From NCBI RefSeq assembly GCF_900156045.1, contig NZ_FTMX01000004.1, positions 434,001 to 498,000 on the forward strand: DNA of 64,000 bases, given 5' to 3'. The DNA is from Peribacillus simplex. GTDB lineage: Bacteria; Bacillota; Bacilli; Bacillales; DSM-1321. A program made the position numbers and the translations under genes. The notes beneath the pieces were generated by a model. It saw only the letters and a list, made by a program, of their open reading frames with translations, searched no databases and had not been told where the DNA came from. Shown here piece by piece: positions 1 to 8,774 of this stretch (position 1 is its first letter; each line of letters begins with the position of its first letter).

Positions 1-29
1 TCATCAATCAGGAAGTTTTTTATTTGCAT
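1..29 (-). CDS. Start of an unidentified minus-strand gene (partial)
   Basis: An ATG on the minus strand at position 29 is preceded by GAGGTG with a 7-nt spacer, and reads MQIKNFLID before leaving the window. It is divergent from the amidase gene at 222, so it could be the regulator of that cluster. Nine residues are too few to assign a family. Confidence 0.4.
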
Positions 30-140
30 GGTCAGTCACCTCAATATTTTTATATTTTTATATTTAATAATAGTATTTTTAGAACAATCATTAAACTAAT
101 ATAACATTATAATTACATTTTAAAAATGTGATTCACTAAA

Positions 141-154
141 AAATCAGCTGATTT
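141..154. promoter_or_regulatory. Perfect 14-bp palindrome in the divergent promoter region
   Basis: AAATCAGCTGATTT is a perfect inverted repeat in the 190-bp AT-rich gap between the two divergent genes. Its position suggests an operator for a dimeric regulator, perhaps the product of the minus-strand gene at the window edge. The function is inferred; only the symmetry is seen. Confidence 0.4.
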
Positions 155-221
155 ACTTTATGTTTTACCAATTTGTTAACCTGGTTGTTTTAATCTACTT
201 TACCTTTTAAAAAGGAGTGAA

Positions 222-1478
222 ATGACAATGTCAATTACCAATTTAAAACTATCAATCAACTCTGAACGCTTACTTAACCGCATCCAGGAACTTGGACGAA
301 TTGGTCTGGGCAATGACAACAAACGAACGAGATTAGCTGCTTCAGATGCAGATAAAGCTGGACGTGACCAATTAGTCACTTGGATGAAGGAAGCTAGTTT
401 GGAAGTTGAAATCGACAGAATCGGTAATATCTTTGGGATTTGGTATGGTCCTGAAAGTAGTAATGAAGCACCAGTTTTGTTGGGTTCGCACATCGACACT
501 GTCATTAACGCTGGTATGTACGACGGATGCTATGGAGTACTTTCTGGGCTTGAAGTAATCAACACTTTGCAGGAGAAAGGTTTTATTCCAACCCGTCCAA
601 TTGCAGTAGCAGCATTTACCAATGAGGAGGGAGTGCGCTATCAGCCCGATATGATGGGTTCTCTTGTGCATGCTGGTGGGCTTTCGGTTGATGATGCGCT
701 TAAATCAGAAGGTACTGATGGCACATTTCTAGGCGAGGAGCTTGAACGTATTGGATATGCCGGTACAAAGGAGCCTGGTTTTTTAAAGCCATATGCTTAC
801 ATTGAGCTTCATATCGAACAAGGTCCAATTCTGGATAAAGTGGATATTCCAATTGGTGCTGTAGAAAATCTTCAAGGCATTTCCTGGCAGCGCATTACGA
901 TTGAAGGTGTTGCAAATCACGCTGGTACTACACCAACTGATATGCGACGTGATGCAGGACTTGCGGCGGCAAGAGTAATAACATATTTACGTGATCGTGC
1001 AAACGCTAATAATGGGCAAACTGTTGCAACAGTTGGAACTATTAGTTTTAAGCCAGATGCCATTAATGTCGTTCCATCTTTAGCAACATTCACTGTTGAT
1101 TTGCGTAATCCGAACGAGCAGAGTTTGCAAGCGGAAGAGCTAGCACTTGCAAACTACCTTAAAAAACTAGCGGCATCCGAAGAAGTATCAATTAAATCTG
1201 AACAACTAGTACGGTTTCACCCAGTTTCATTTGATGAAACAATCGTTAAACTGATAGAGCAAGTTGCCAGTATACGAGGACTCCAATCAAGACGAATGAC
1301 ATCTGGCGCGGGACATGATGCTCAAATGATGGCTCGTATATGTCCTACAGCTATGATTTTCGTTCCAAGTATCGATGGTATTAGTCATAATCCTAAGGAG
1401 AATACCAAAGATACCGATTTGGTAGCTGGAACCAATGTATTACTTGACGTAGTTAGCAAACTTGCAGGTATTCAGTAA
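222..1478 (+). CDS. Hydantoinase/carbamoylase-family amidase (M20-type zinc hydrolase)
   Basis: This is a 418-residue cytosolic metalloenzyme of the AllC/AmaB/HyuC group, which hydrolyses N-carbamoyl amino acids or allantoate-like ureides. Visible family motifs are the first metal ligands in GSHIDTVINAGMYDG, the catalytic Glu-Glu in TNEEGVRYQPDMMGS, ELHIEQGPIL in mid-protein, and GAGHDAQ near the C-terminus. AGGAG lies 4 nt before ATG 222 and 10 nt before ATG 228, so the start is one of these. It heads a cluster with RidA, diaminopropionate ammonia-lyase, an M20 amidohydrolase and a permease, which suggests nitrogen scavenging from a carbamoylated or amidated amino acid. The exact substrate cannot be read from sequence. 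A second copy of this family is at 15522. Confidence 0.88.
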   Translation: MTMSITNLKLSINSERLLNRIQELGRIGLGNDNKRTRLAASDADKAGRDQLVTWMKEASLEVEIDRIGNIFGIWYGPESSNEAPVLLGSHIDTVINAGMYDGCYGVLSGLEVINTLQEKGFIPTRPIAVAAFTNEEGVRYQPDMMGSLVHAGGLSVDDALKSEGTDGTFLGEELERIGYAGTKEPGFLKPYAYIELHIEQGPILDKVDIPIGAVENLQGISWQRITIEGVANHAGTTPTDMRRDAGLAAARVITYLRDRANANNGQTVATVGTISFKPDAINVVPSLATFTVDLRNPNEQSLQAEELALANYLKKLAASEEVSIKSEQLVRFHPVSFDETIVKLIEQVASIRGLQSRRMTSGAGHDAQMMARICPTAMIFVPSIDGISHNPKENTKDTDLVAGTNVLLDVVSKLAGIQ

Positions 1479-1646
1479 ATCATCTTTTGAATTAATAAAA
1501 ACTCATGGCTTAAGAATTTGAGATGCCTTAACTATTTAATTAGGATGGCACAGGCATTTAAAAAGAAATGTAAGTGCTTGCAAGGATGAAGAAAAGCATA
1601 TCTTTCAGATTAGACACATGAAGGAAACACAAGGAGGAACTTAATA

Positions 1647-2027
1647 ATGGTTAAAGAAGTAATTTCAACAAAAAAGGCACCTGGAGCAATAGGACCTTAT
1701 TCTCAAGCAATTAAAGTGGATAACTCTATTTTTGTTTCAGGTCAACTTCCTGTTAATCCTCAGACTGGTGAAATACCAGAGGATATAAAAGAACAAACTA
1801 AACAATCTTTAAATAATGTAAAAGAAATATTAGAGACTGCTGGAGCTTCTTTAGAAGATGTTGTAAAAGTAACAGTATTTTTAAAAGATTTATTAAACTT
1901 TTCTGAAGTTAATGAAATATATGGAGAATTTTTTGCGAAAAATTATCCTGCTAGATGTTGTGTCGAGGTATCTAGGTTACCTAAAGATGCCGGTGTAGAA
2001 ATAGAGGTCATGGCAGTTTTAGAATAA
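1647..2027 (+). CDS. ridA: RidA family 2-iminopropanoate/enamine deaminase
   Basis: The protein has 126 residues, the usual RidA (YjgF/YER057c/UK114) length, with the N-terminal APGAIGPYSQAI motif, FVSGQLP, and the C-terminal CCVEVSRLPKDAGVEIE with the substrate-binding Arg. RidA hydrolyses reactive 2-aminoacrylate-type intermediates to keto acids and ammonia. That fits its place 21 bp before diaminopropionate ammonia-lyase, which generates such an intermediate. AAGGAGG lies about 8 nt before the ATG. Codon use is very AT-rich (AGA, ATA, TTA), unlike the preceding amidase gene, so the ridA-dpaL pair may have been acquired together. Confidence 0.93.
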   Translation: MVKEVISTKKAPGAIGPYSQAIKVDNSIFVSGQLPVNPQTGEIPEDIKEQTKQSLNNVKEILETAGASLEDVVKVTVFLKDLLNFSEVNEIYGEFFAKNYPARCCVEVSRLPKDAGVEIEVMAVLE

Positions 2028-2048
2028 TACTTTTTTAAAGGAGAAAAA

Positions 2049-3275
2049 ATGAGAAATTTAACAGAAATCAAATATATTGTAAATGAAATTGCAAGGAAAA
2101 CAGATGATCAGAAGGTATCCTTAGAATTTATTAATAGTGAAGTAGTTGAAAAGGTAAGAAATTTTCATAAAAGCTTTCCAGAGTATAAAGTAACTCCGCT
2201 TCAGAGCTTAGATCAGTTGTCTAAGCAACTGGGAGTTGACAATATATGGGTGAAAGATGAGTCTTACAGATTTGGACTCAATGCTTTTAAGGTATTAGGT
2301 GGTTCCTATGCTGTTGGTAAATACCTTGCAGAAAAATTAAACGTCGATATTTCAGAGCTTTCATTTGAAAGACTAAGAAGTAAAGAAGTAAAAGAGAAAC
2401 TTGGAGATATTACATTTGTAACAGCAACTGATGGAAATCATGGAAGAGGAATTGCCTGGGCTGCAAACCAGCTGGGACAAAAATCAGTAGTATTTATGCC
2501 AAAAGGGTCTTCGGAAATAAGATTAAACAATATTAGAAAAGAAGGAGCAGAAGCTTCTATAACAGATTTAAACTATGATGATGCTGTCAGATTAGCTAAT
2601 AAATATGCAGATGAACATAATGGAGTATTGATTCAGGATAGTGCTTGGGAAGGTTATGAAGAAATTCCAACATGGATTATGCAAGGATATGTAACACTTG
2701 TTGATGAAGCATTTGACCAGATTAAGGCTAATGGAAAAGATATGCCTACTCATGTATTCCTTCAAGCAGGTGTTGGTTCTTTTGCAGGAACTGTACAAGG
2801 ATATTTAGCATCTAAATTTGGCAATGATAGACCAACAACTGTTATCGTTGAGCCAAATGATGCAGCATGTATATATAAATCTGCTAAAGCAAATGATGGA
2901 AAGCCTCATGCAGTAACAGGTTTTATGCCAACTATAATGGCAGGACTTGCTTGTGGAGAGCCTAGCACTGTTGGTTGGAAGGTTTTAAGAGATTATTCCG
3001 ATATGTATATATCCTGTCCAGATTATGTAGCAGCAAGAGCAATGAGAATACTTGGTCATCCATTAAAAGGAGATCCTAAAGTTATATCTGGAGAATCTGG
3101 TGCAGTAGGTCTGGGTATTTTGAGCTTAATTTTAGATGAAAACGGTTTAAAAGAAATAGCTGAAATTTTAAATATAAATAAAGACTCAAAAATACTTATT
3201 ATCAGTACAGAAGGTGACACTGATCCGGATAATTATAGACAAGTAGTATGGGATGGGGCATATCCTGTAAAATAA
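2049..3275 (+). CDS. dpaL: Diaminopropionate ammonia-lyase
   Basis: This PLP enzyme has 408 residues, close to E. coli YgeX. It converts 2,3-diaminopropionate to pyruvate and two ammonia. The PLP lysine is expected to be Lys81 in RFGLNAFKVLGGSY. The glycine-rich phosphate loop is in ATDGNHGRGIAW, and a second typical block is HVFLQAGVGSFAG. The start has AAAGGAG 6-7 nt upstream. In E. coli the homologue sits with a peptidase and a hydantoinase-like gene (ygeWXYZ), and here it is flanked by an M20 amidohydrolase and a carbamoylase-type amidase. That conserved company supports a shared pathway. Codon use is strikingly AT-rich and close to clostridial style, which suggests transfer. Confidence 0.93.
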   Translation: MRNLTEIKYIVNEIARKTDDQKVSLEFINSEVVEKVRNFHKSFPEYKVTPLQSLDQLSKQLGVDNIWVKDESYRFGLNAFKVLGGSYAVGKYLAEKLNVDISELSFERLRSKEVKEKLGDITFVTATDGNHGRGIAWAANQLGQKSVVFMPKGSSEIRLNNIRKEGAEASITDLNYDDAVRLANKYADEHNGVLIQDSAWEGYEEIPTWIMQGYVTLVDEAFDQIKANGKDMPTHVFLQAGVGSFAGTVQGYLASKFGNDRPTTVIVEPNDAACIYKSAKANDGKPHAVTGFMPTIMAGLACGEPSTVGWKVLRDYSDMYISCPDYVAARAMRILGHPLKGDPKVISGESGAVGLGILSLILDENGLKEIAEILNINKDSKILIISTEGDTDPDNYRQVVWDGAYPVK

Positions 3276-3385
3276 ATTTTTTAGGAGAGGGCTGCTTTCT
3301 GACATGTATCGCCTTAGCATGTTGCCCCCTTTCCCCTTTCCATAAAAAATTAATCAAAAGTATTTTATGAGGGGTTGAGATTAAT

Positions 3386-4549
3386 ATGAGTAACGAAAAT
3401 TTCGAAAAACAGCTTACTGAGTGGCGGCATTATCTTCATTCGCACCCTGAAAGTGCTTTCGAAGAAAAAAATACTTCTGAATTTCTTGCAAAAGTACTAA
3501 TAGGTATGGGATTAGAGGTTCACAGAAATATTGGTGGAACTGGAATCGTTGCTAATCTTACAGTGGGCGATGGGAAAGGTATTATAGGTATTCGATCAGA
3601 TATTGATGCTATTAACCTAACAGAGGTGGGGCAACATCCATACACTTCCCAGAATCCGGGTAAAATGCATGCGTGTGGTCATGATGGACATATGGCCACA
3701 GTATTGGGTGCAGCCCAGTTATTAACAGAGCGTAAAAATTTTAGCGGAACAGTTAGATTTATTTTTCAACCTGCAGAGGAACCTGGTAAAGGCGCTTCTG
3801 CGATGATAAAAGATGGACTTTTTGAACGTTTCCCAATGGATGAGATTTATGGAATGCACAATAGGCCAGGTATGCCTGCAGGTTCAATTTCAACTCGTGG
3901 GGGTGGAATTATGGGAAGTGAGGATAACTTTGTGATCCATATTAAGGGGCAAGGCTCACATGCTTCAAGTCCTCATGTGGGGAAAGATCCAATCGTTATT
4001 GCGTCTGAAATTGTTCTTGCTTTGCAGACCATTATATCCCGTAATATGGACCCAAGTGTTCCTGCAGTCATTTCATGTACTGAATTTATTACAGATGGGA
4101 TTCACAATGCGATTCCTACGAATGTAGTGATTAAAGGGGATACTAGAAGTTATACTCCAGAGGTATCAAAGTTGCTAGAAGAAAGGATGCAAACGATTAG
4201 TGAGGGAATTTGCAAAATAAATGGGGCAGAATGTCAATTTGAATATACCCATGAATTCGCACCAACTGTTAACTCGGCAAAGTGTGTTGATATTGCGGTA
4301 AGAGCATCACGGAATGTTGTTGGTGAAAATAAGGTGGATGGAAATTGTCAACAGTGGATGGCTTCTGAAGATTTTGGTACGTTTTTACAGAGGATTCCTG
4401 GCTGTTTTGTATTTATAGGAAATGGTGACGATTCTGAAGGCATAGGCAATGTTCCACTTCATAATTCACGCTATGACTATAATGATAAGATACTAACAAT
4501 TGGAGCGAAATATTTCGCAGAGTTAATAAAAGTCCGCCTGCCAAAATAA
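3386..4549 (+). CDS. M20 family amidohydrolase (N-acyl amino acid type)
   Basis: The 387-residue protein belongs to the HipO/AmhX-like M20D group of zinc/manganese amidohydrolases that release amino acids from N-acyl conjugates. It shows RRD-like IRSDIDAINL, the metal motif MHACGHDGHMA, the catalytic pair in FQPAEEPGKGA, and the dimerisation-domain block IKGQGSHASSPH. The final histidine is in PLHNSRYD. It has no signal peptide, so it is cytosolic. It starts at ATG 3386 with GAGGGGTTGAG upstream. It lies 110 bp after dpaL and before the amino-acid permease. The acyl group removed is unknown. Confidence 0.88.
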   Translation: MSNENFEKQLTEWRHYLHSHPESAFEEKNTSEFLAKVLIGMGLEVHRNIGGTGIVANLTVGDGKGIIGIRSDIDAINLTEVGQHPYTSQNPGKMHACGHDGHMATVLGAAQLLTERKNFSGTVRFIFQPAEEPGKGASAMIKDGLFERFPMDEIYGMHNRPGMPAGSISTRGGGIMGSEDNFVIHIKGQGSHASSPHVGKDPIVIASEIVLALQTIISRNMDPSVPAVISCTEFITDGIHNAIPTNVVIKGDTRSYTPEVSKLLEERMQTISEGICKINGAECQFEYTHEFAPTVNSAKCVDIAVRASRNVVGENKVDGNCQQWMASEDFGTFLQRIPGCFVFIGNGDDSEGIGNVPLHNSRYDYNDKILTIGAKYFAELIKVRLPK

Positions 4550-4745
4550 ATAGTTTAATATTTTAGATGCCAGGTTTGTTTGGTACGTTATTTATGTAGG
4601 GTCTTAGAATTATTTTTCTGAGACTTGGCTTAACTATTTCGTGAAAGCGGTTTCAAATAGAAATATGATTTTGATTTTTCAAGGAAATCTCTATTTATTA
4701 GCCTTAAAAAGATGCTCAAACATAGTATACAAGGAGAGATTATCT

Positions 4746-6050
4746 ATGAATGGAAATGCAGCTGAAAAAATTCCAGTAAAAAATGAAGAATTACAAGACC
4801 CTAAAAAATGGCATAAACAAGATACCACCTGGGCATTGAGCCTTTTTGGAACAGCAATTGGAGCAGGAGTACTCTTTTTACCTATTAATGCAGGAGTAGG
4901 AGGTATAGTGTCATTACTGCTCATTACCATACTTGCTTTTCCAATAATGTACTATGGACATAGGGCGTTTGCTAAAATTATCTATACTTCCAAAGCTGCT
5001 GATGAGGGGATTACAGGTACTATAAGAGAGTATTTCGGAAATAGAGCAAGTAAAATTTTTAACTTGGTATATTTTTTCGCAATTTATACCATCGTGCTGA
5101 TGTATTCGGTTGCATTAACAAATACTGCAAATAGTTTTATCGTGAATCAATTGCACTTTAAGGAGCCACCAAGGGCAGTTTTATCACTTGTATTGGTGCT
5201 CGTTCTTATATTTATCGTAAACTTTGGTCAAGATAAGACTATCAAGGTAATGAGCATGCTTGTATATCCTTTTATAGCTTCTCTATTGTTTATAGCAATC
5301 TATTTGATTCCCCAGTGGAATACGGCGAGTTTAAGTTTTTCAAGTGTTTCTACAGCTTCAACGGGACAAGGTGTTTTGAGTATGTTATGGATGATTCTCC
5401 CAATTACGGTATTATCGTTTAATCATTATCCGATTATATCACCTTTTGTTATCAAACAGAGGGAAACCTATGGAGAAGAAGCTACTGACGCCAAATGTGT
5501 TCAAATACAAAAATACGGTTATATTTTGACATTTTCTGTCGTTATGTTCTTTGTTTACAGCAGTGTCTTGAGTTTGTCTCCAAACGATCTTGCCATGGCA
5601 AAAGAACAGAATTTGTCAATCCTTTCGTATCTTGCTAATCATTTTAATATGCCAATAATCATTTATGCTGCTCCTATCATTGCTTTTGTTGCCATAACAA
5701 AGTCCTTCCTTGGCCATTATGTAGGAGGATACGAGGTAATGCGTGACATTATAATGGAGACCAGTAGGGATCGTGGAAAAGAATTAAATGAAAAAACAGT
5801 TAATACAATGATACTTGTTTTTGTAATATTAACATGCTGGTATACTGCCTATGCAAATCCAAGCATTCTTGGAATCATAGAAAGCATCAGCGGGCCGACT
5901 GGTGCTGTAATTCTCTTATTATTACCGATGTATACGATCCGTAAAATTCCTGTGTTAGCTAAATACAGGGGGAAAATTAGCAATGTTTTTGTCACAATTA
6001 TGGGCGTTATTACTGTCCTAGCCATTTTTAAATCATTATTCTCATTTTAA
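4746..6050 (+). CDS. SdaC/HAAAP-family amino acid permease
   Basis: This integral membrane protein has about 11 hydrophobic segments. It begins with the family hallmark WALSLFGTAIGAGVLFLP and carries the FNHYPIISPFVI block typical of serine/threonine (SdaC) and related proton-coupled hydroxy/aromatic amino acid carriers. An in-frame GTG occurs at 4641, but the clear AAGGAGAGA site places the start at ATG 4746, giving 434 residues. As the last gene of the cluster it probably imports the amino acid or conjugate that the upstream enzymes degrade. Substrate specificity cannot be determined from sequence. Confidence 0.85.
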   Translation: MNGNAAEKIPVKNEELQDPKKWHKQDTTWALSLFGTAIGAGVLFLPINAGVGGIVSLLLITILAFPIMYYGHRAFAKIIYTSKAADEGITGTIREYFGNRASKIFNLVYFFAIYTIVLMYSVALTNTANSFIVNQLHFKEPPRAVLSLVLVLVLIFIVNFGQDKTIKVMSMLVYPFIASLLFIAIYLIPQWNTASLSFSSVSTASTGQGVLSMLWMILPITVLSFNHYPIISPFVIKQRETYGEEATDAKCVQIQKYGYILTFSVVMFFVYSSVLSLSPNDLAMAKEQNLSILSYLANHFNMPIIIYAAPIIAFVAITKSFLGHYVGGYEVMRDIIMETSRDRGKELNEKTVNTMILVFVILTCWYTAYANPSILGIIESISGPTGAVILLLLPMYTIRKIPVLAKYRGKISNVFVTIMGVITVLAIFKSLFSF

Positions 6051-6139
6051 AAATTCTAAGTTTTATGGATCCCATTCTTCGAATTGAGATATTCCAATCT
6101 AAAATGTATTCTCTTAGAATTATAATATATTTCTTTTTG

Positions 6140-6188
6140 AGCTTGTTCGGGTTACTCGTCATTGACATCCTGAATAAGCTTTCTTTTT
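6140..6188 (+). terminator. Rho-independent terminator after the permease cluster
   Basis: AGCTTGTTCGGG pairs with CCTGAATAAGCT, allowing G-U pairs, across a 17-nt loop and is followed by TTCTTTTTATT. It ends the first amidase/dpaL cluster. Confidence 0.7.
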
Positions 6189-6352
6189 ATTGTTATATAG
6201 AATGATTCGATAACGACGAACTGTACGACTCATGCTTCGCCTAAATTTCGTATGTTCCTGTACCATTTACGGCTACTGACGCCATACCGAACGAGCCGGA
6301 AACCGTAAGAATAAGGGATTAAAGGATTAATAGAATAAAAGGTCACAAGGAT

Positions 6353-6380
6353 AGCAGCCACTCGGCTGCTTTTTTTATTT
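6353..6380 (+). terminator. Second strong terminator hairpin
   Basis: AGCAGCC-ACTC-GGCTGCT is a perfect 7-bp stem followed by a T-rich tract. No protein gene lies between it and the preceding terminator, so it could end a small RNA or be left from a lost gene. Confidence 0.65.
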
Positions 6381-6781
6381 ATTTTTTCCTTTTGCCATTC
6401 GAATCGTAAAACAGCGCAGGCCGGCTAACCTCACCCGAACCTTTCCGGCAGGAAGCTAAGACGGCCAGTCAATCGATCAGGGGCAAAAAACTTTTTGATT
6501 AGGGGCGCTATCGCAACATCAAAAACTTTGTCAAAGGGGAAAAATAATCCCCCTTTGGGAAACTAATTCGCTTCGCTCCCCGATTAATGAACATTATCTA
6601 CAATCCATTTGCCATTCAAAAAAATATATTGTAATTCGACTTTCTGCCATGTATGGTGTTATGAAATGCACATTAGCTTTTCTTATATACTTTAAAAAGT
6701 TATCATGATAGAGTCTCTGTACATTGTATATATACACATTTATGATACAAAACTGTATGTATGGAAAAAAGGGGTGAGGCG
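6381..6781. other. 400-bp non-coding stretch with local secondary structure
   Basis: No convincing gene is seen. A GC-rich block at 6409-6470 can fold, with GGCCG (6419) pairing CGGCC (6461) around an inner TTTCC/GGAAG hairpin. CAAAGGGG (6532) pairs CCCCTTTG (6550). On the minus strand 6584-6655 an open tail reads ...YIFLNGKWIVDNVH and stops, which may be the end of a lost gene. The AT-rich part from 6600 should carry the kinase promoter. Confidence 0.35.
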
Positions 6782-8755
6782 ATGAGAAAGTTACATATTA
6801 ACTGTGCCGTTATAACCGTCTTCCTTTTCTTTTTTTGCTGTTTCTTTCCTTTTGCCGTGCATTCGGAAGCCCAAAAAGTGATACGGGTTGCAGGGGATAA
6901 TAACTTTCCACCTTTCGAATACTTGAGCGATTCGGGCGTTTATACCGGTTTTAATGTAGATATAATGAATGCCATTTCCATCGAGACTGGCATTAGGTTT
7001 GAATATTATCCTATGCCGTGGAACGAGGCAGTACAAGCTATGCGCTCTGGAAGAGTGGATGCGATTCAAGGCATGAAGTACAATCAGGAACGTGAAGAGA
7101 TTTATGATTTTTCAGCTCCGTATTTCACAAGTTCACAAGGGATTTTTGTGTTGAAAGATAACATGTATATCCGAAAAATAGAAGATCTTAAAGGCCGGAA
7201 AGTAGCTGTCCAAAAAGGTGATGTTGCAAGCGGCCTATTAAGTAAAGTAGATCGTTTGCAATTGGTGGAAACTAATAATCAACAAGAAGCCGTTCAGTCG
7301 TTGATTGACGGAAAAGTGGATGCTTTCATTGGAAACCGGATTACTGGTCAATATTTTCTTCAGAAAAATGAGCAGCAATCACTCATTAAGATTGTCGGTG
7401 AGTCACTTGACACAACAAATTATGCCGTCGCTGTGATGCCAAAAAATAAAGAGTTGCTGACACTATTCAATCAGGCAATTTCTCAAATCAAGAAAGATGG
7501 GACGTATGAAAAGATAGAGAAAAAGTGGTTCGGGGAATATATCCTGCCGAATACTCAACGACTACGCAAAACGCTGTTGTATTTGGAGATTGGTCTTTTT
7601 ATTACATTCATTGTAATTTCTCTCATCTTATGGTGGAATCTCAGCCTTAAACGAGAAGTGGCTAAGCGAACCGAGCAAATTGAGCACGTGAATAAAGACT
7701 TGGAAGAGAAGATGCTGCTACTTGAGGAAAACATCCATTTTCAGCAGCAAGTATTAAACAGTGCATACAGTTCGCTTATTACATTGAATCAGCAAGGTCT
7801 TGTATCAATGATCAATGTTAGGGCTATGGATTATTTGGAGTTGGACGGCAATGTTGTTAGAAAACCTTTTCAGGCTCTGCCCATTATCTATTTCATCCCG
7901 GAAAAGGAGATTAAGGCTGCGTTAGAGAGAAAGAGAGTTTTCTTACAAAAGGAAACGGTGTGGTCTCAGAATGCGGGCAAAAAAAGGTATATTACTTACA
8001 GCGTGTACCCAATTCAGACTATTGGGGGAGAAAGTGTAGGTGCGGTGTTGAATTTTTTCGATATTACGGAACAAAAACAGCTGGAGAGAAAAGTGGCCCA
8101 GGATGACCGCTTGCGTTCATTGGGACAACTTGTGGCGGGTATCGCACATGAGATAAGAAACCCGTTAACATCGATCCTTACCTATACACAATTACTGCCG
8201 AAAAAATTTGCAAGCGCAGATTTCCGTACATTCTTTTCCGAACAGGTCACTAGTGAAATTACCAGACTTAATACATTAATTAACGATTTGCTCGATTATT
8301 CCCGTCCTAAAAAATCAGAACCTGTCACGTTTTCGCTCAATGAGACCATGGAAGGGATTGAGCTATTGCTTAAGCCGAAAATCAAAGAAAAAAACCTGCG
8401 TATTGTTCGTGAGTTCGCCGGAGACATTCAGACAACGGCAGATACACAGCAGATCAAACAAGTGCTGGTGAACGTCATTCTCAATGCCATTCAGGCGTCC
8501 AATATAGGGGGAACCCTTATTTTTCGGGCATATTATCGGGATATGTTCACTGTCGTTGAAATCGAGGATGAAGGCATCGGCATTTCGGAAGAAGACATTG
8601 ATAGGATCTTTGAACCGTTTTACACTAGGAAACCGAATGGGGTAGGGCTTGGGCTTTCTATTTCGTATCAGCTTGTCAAAGAAAACGATGGTACTATTGA
8701 GACAAGAAGTGAAGTAGGAAAGGGTACAGTAGTGACGATTTGTTTACAGCATTAA
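6782..8755 (+). CDS. Hybrid solute-binding-domain sensor histidine kinase
   Basis: The 657-residue membrane sensor has, in order, a signal/transmembrane segment (residues 5-27), an extracellular amino-acid-type periplasmic-binding domain (about 33-255, with DNNFPPFEY and DAIQGMKYN), a transmembrane helix (about 267-290), a coiled-coil linker, a PAS domain (about 330-440), HisKA with the phospho-His in GIAHEIRNPLTS (His456), and a HATPase domain with GLGLSISYQLV. An upstream in-frame ATG exists at 6761, but AAGGGGTGAGG points to ATG 6782. It lies 19 bp before its NtrC-type partner. The binding domain implies direct sensing of an extracellular amino acid or similar small molecule. Confidence 0.9.
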   Translation: MRKLHINCAVITVFLFFFCCFFPFAVHSEAQKVIRVAGDNNFPPFEYLSDSGVYTGFNVDIMNAISIETGIRFEYYPMPWNEAVQAMRSGRVDAIQGMKYNQEREEIYDFSAPYFTSSQGIFVLKDNMYIRKIEDLKGRKVAVQKGDVASGLLSKVDRLQLVETNNQQEAVQSLIDGKVDAFIGNRITGQYFLQKNEQQSLIKIVGESLDTTNYAVAVMPKNKELLTLFNQAISQIKKDGTYEKIEKKWFGEYILPNTQRLRKTLLYLEIGLFITFIVISLILWWNLSLKREVAKRTEQIEHVNKDLEEKMLLLEENIHFQQQVLNSAYSSLITLNQQGLVSMINVRAMDYLELDGNVVRKPFQALPIIYFIPEKEIKAALERKRVFLQKETVWSQNAGKKRYITYSVYPIQTIGGESVGAVLNFFDITEQKQLERKVAQDDRLRSLGQLVAGIAHEIRNPLTSILTYTQLLPKKFASADFRTFFSEQVTSEITRLNTLINDLLDYSRPKKSEPVTFSLNETMEGIELLLKPKIKEKNLRIVREFAGDIQTTADTQQIKQVLVNVILNAIQASNIGGTLIFRAYYRDMFTVVEIEDEGIGISEEDIDRIFEPFYTRKPNGVGLGLSISYQLVKENDGTIETRSEVGKGTVVTICLQH

Positions 8756-8774
8756 TACAGAAAGGGTGAAGACG

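Noticed and set aside
1543-1560. Third sigma-54 promoter before ridA (TGGCACAGGC...)
   Set aside because: There is a TGGCAC but no GC dinucleotide 10 bp after the GG.
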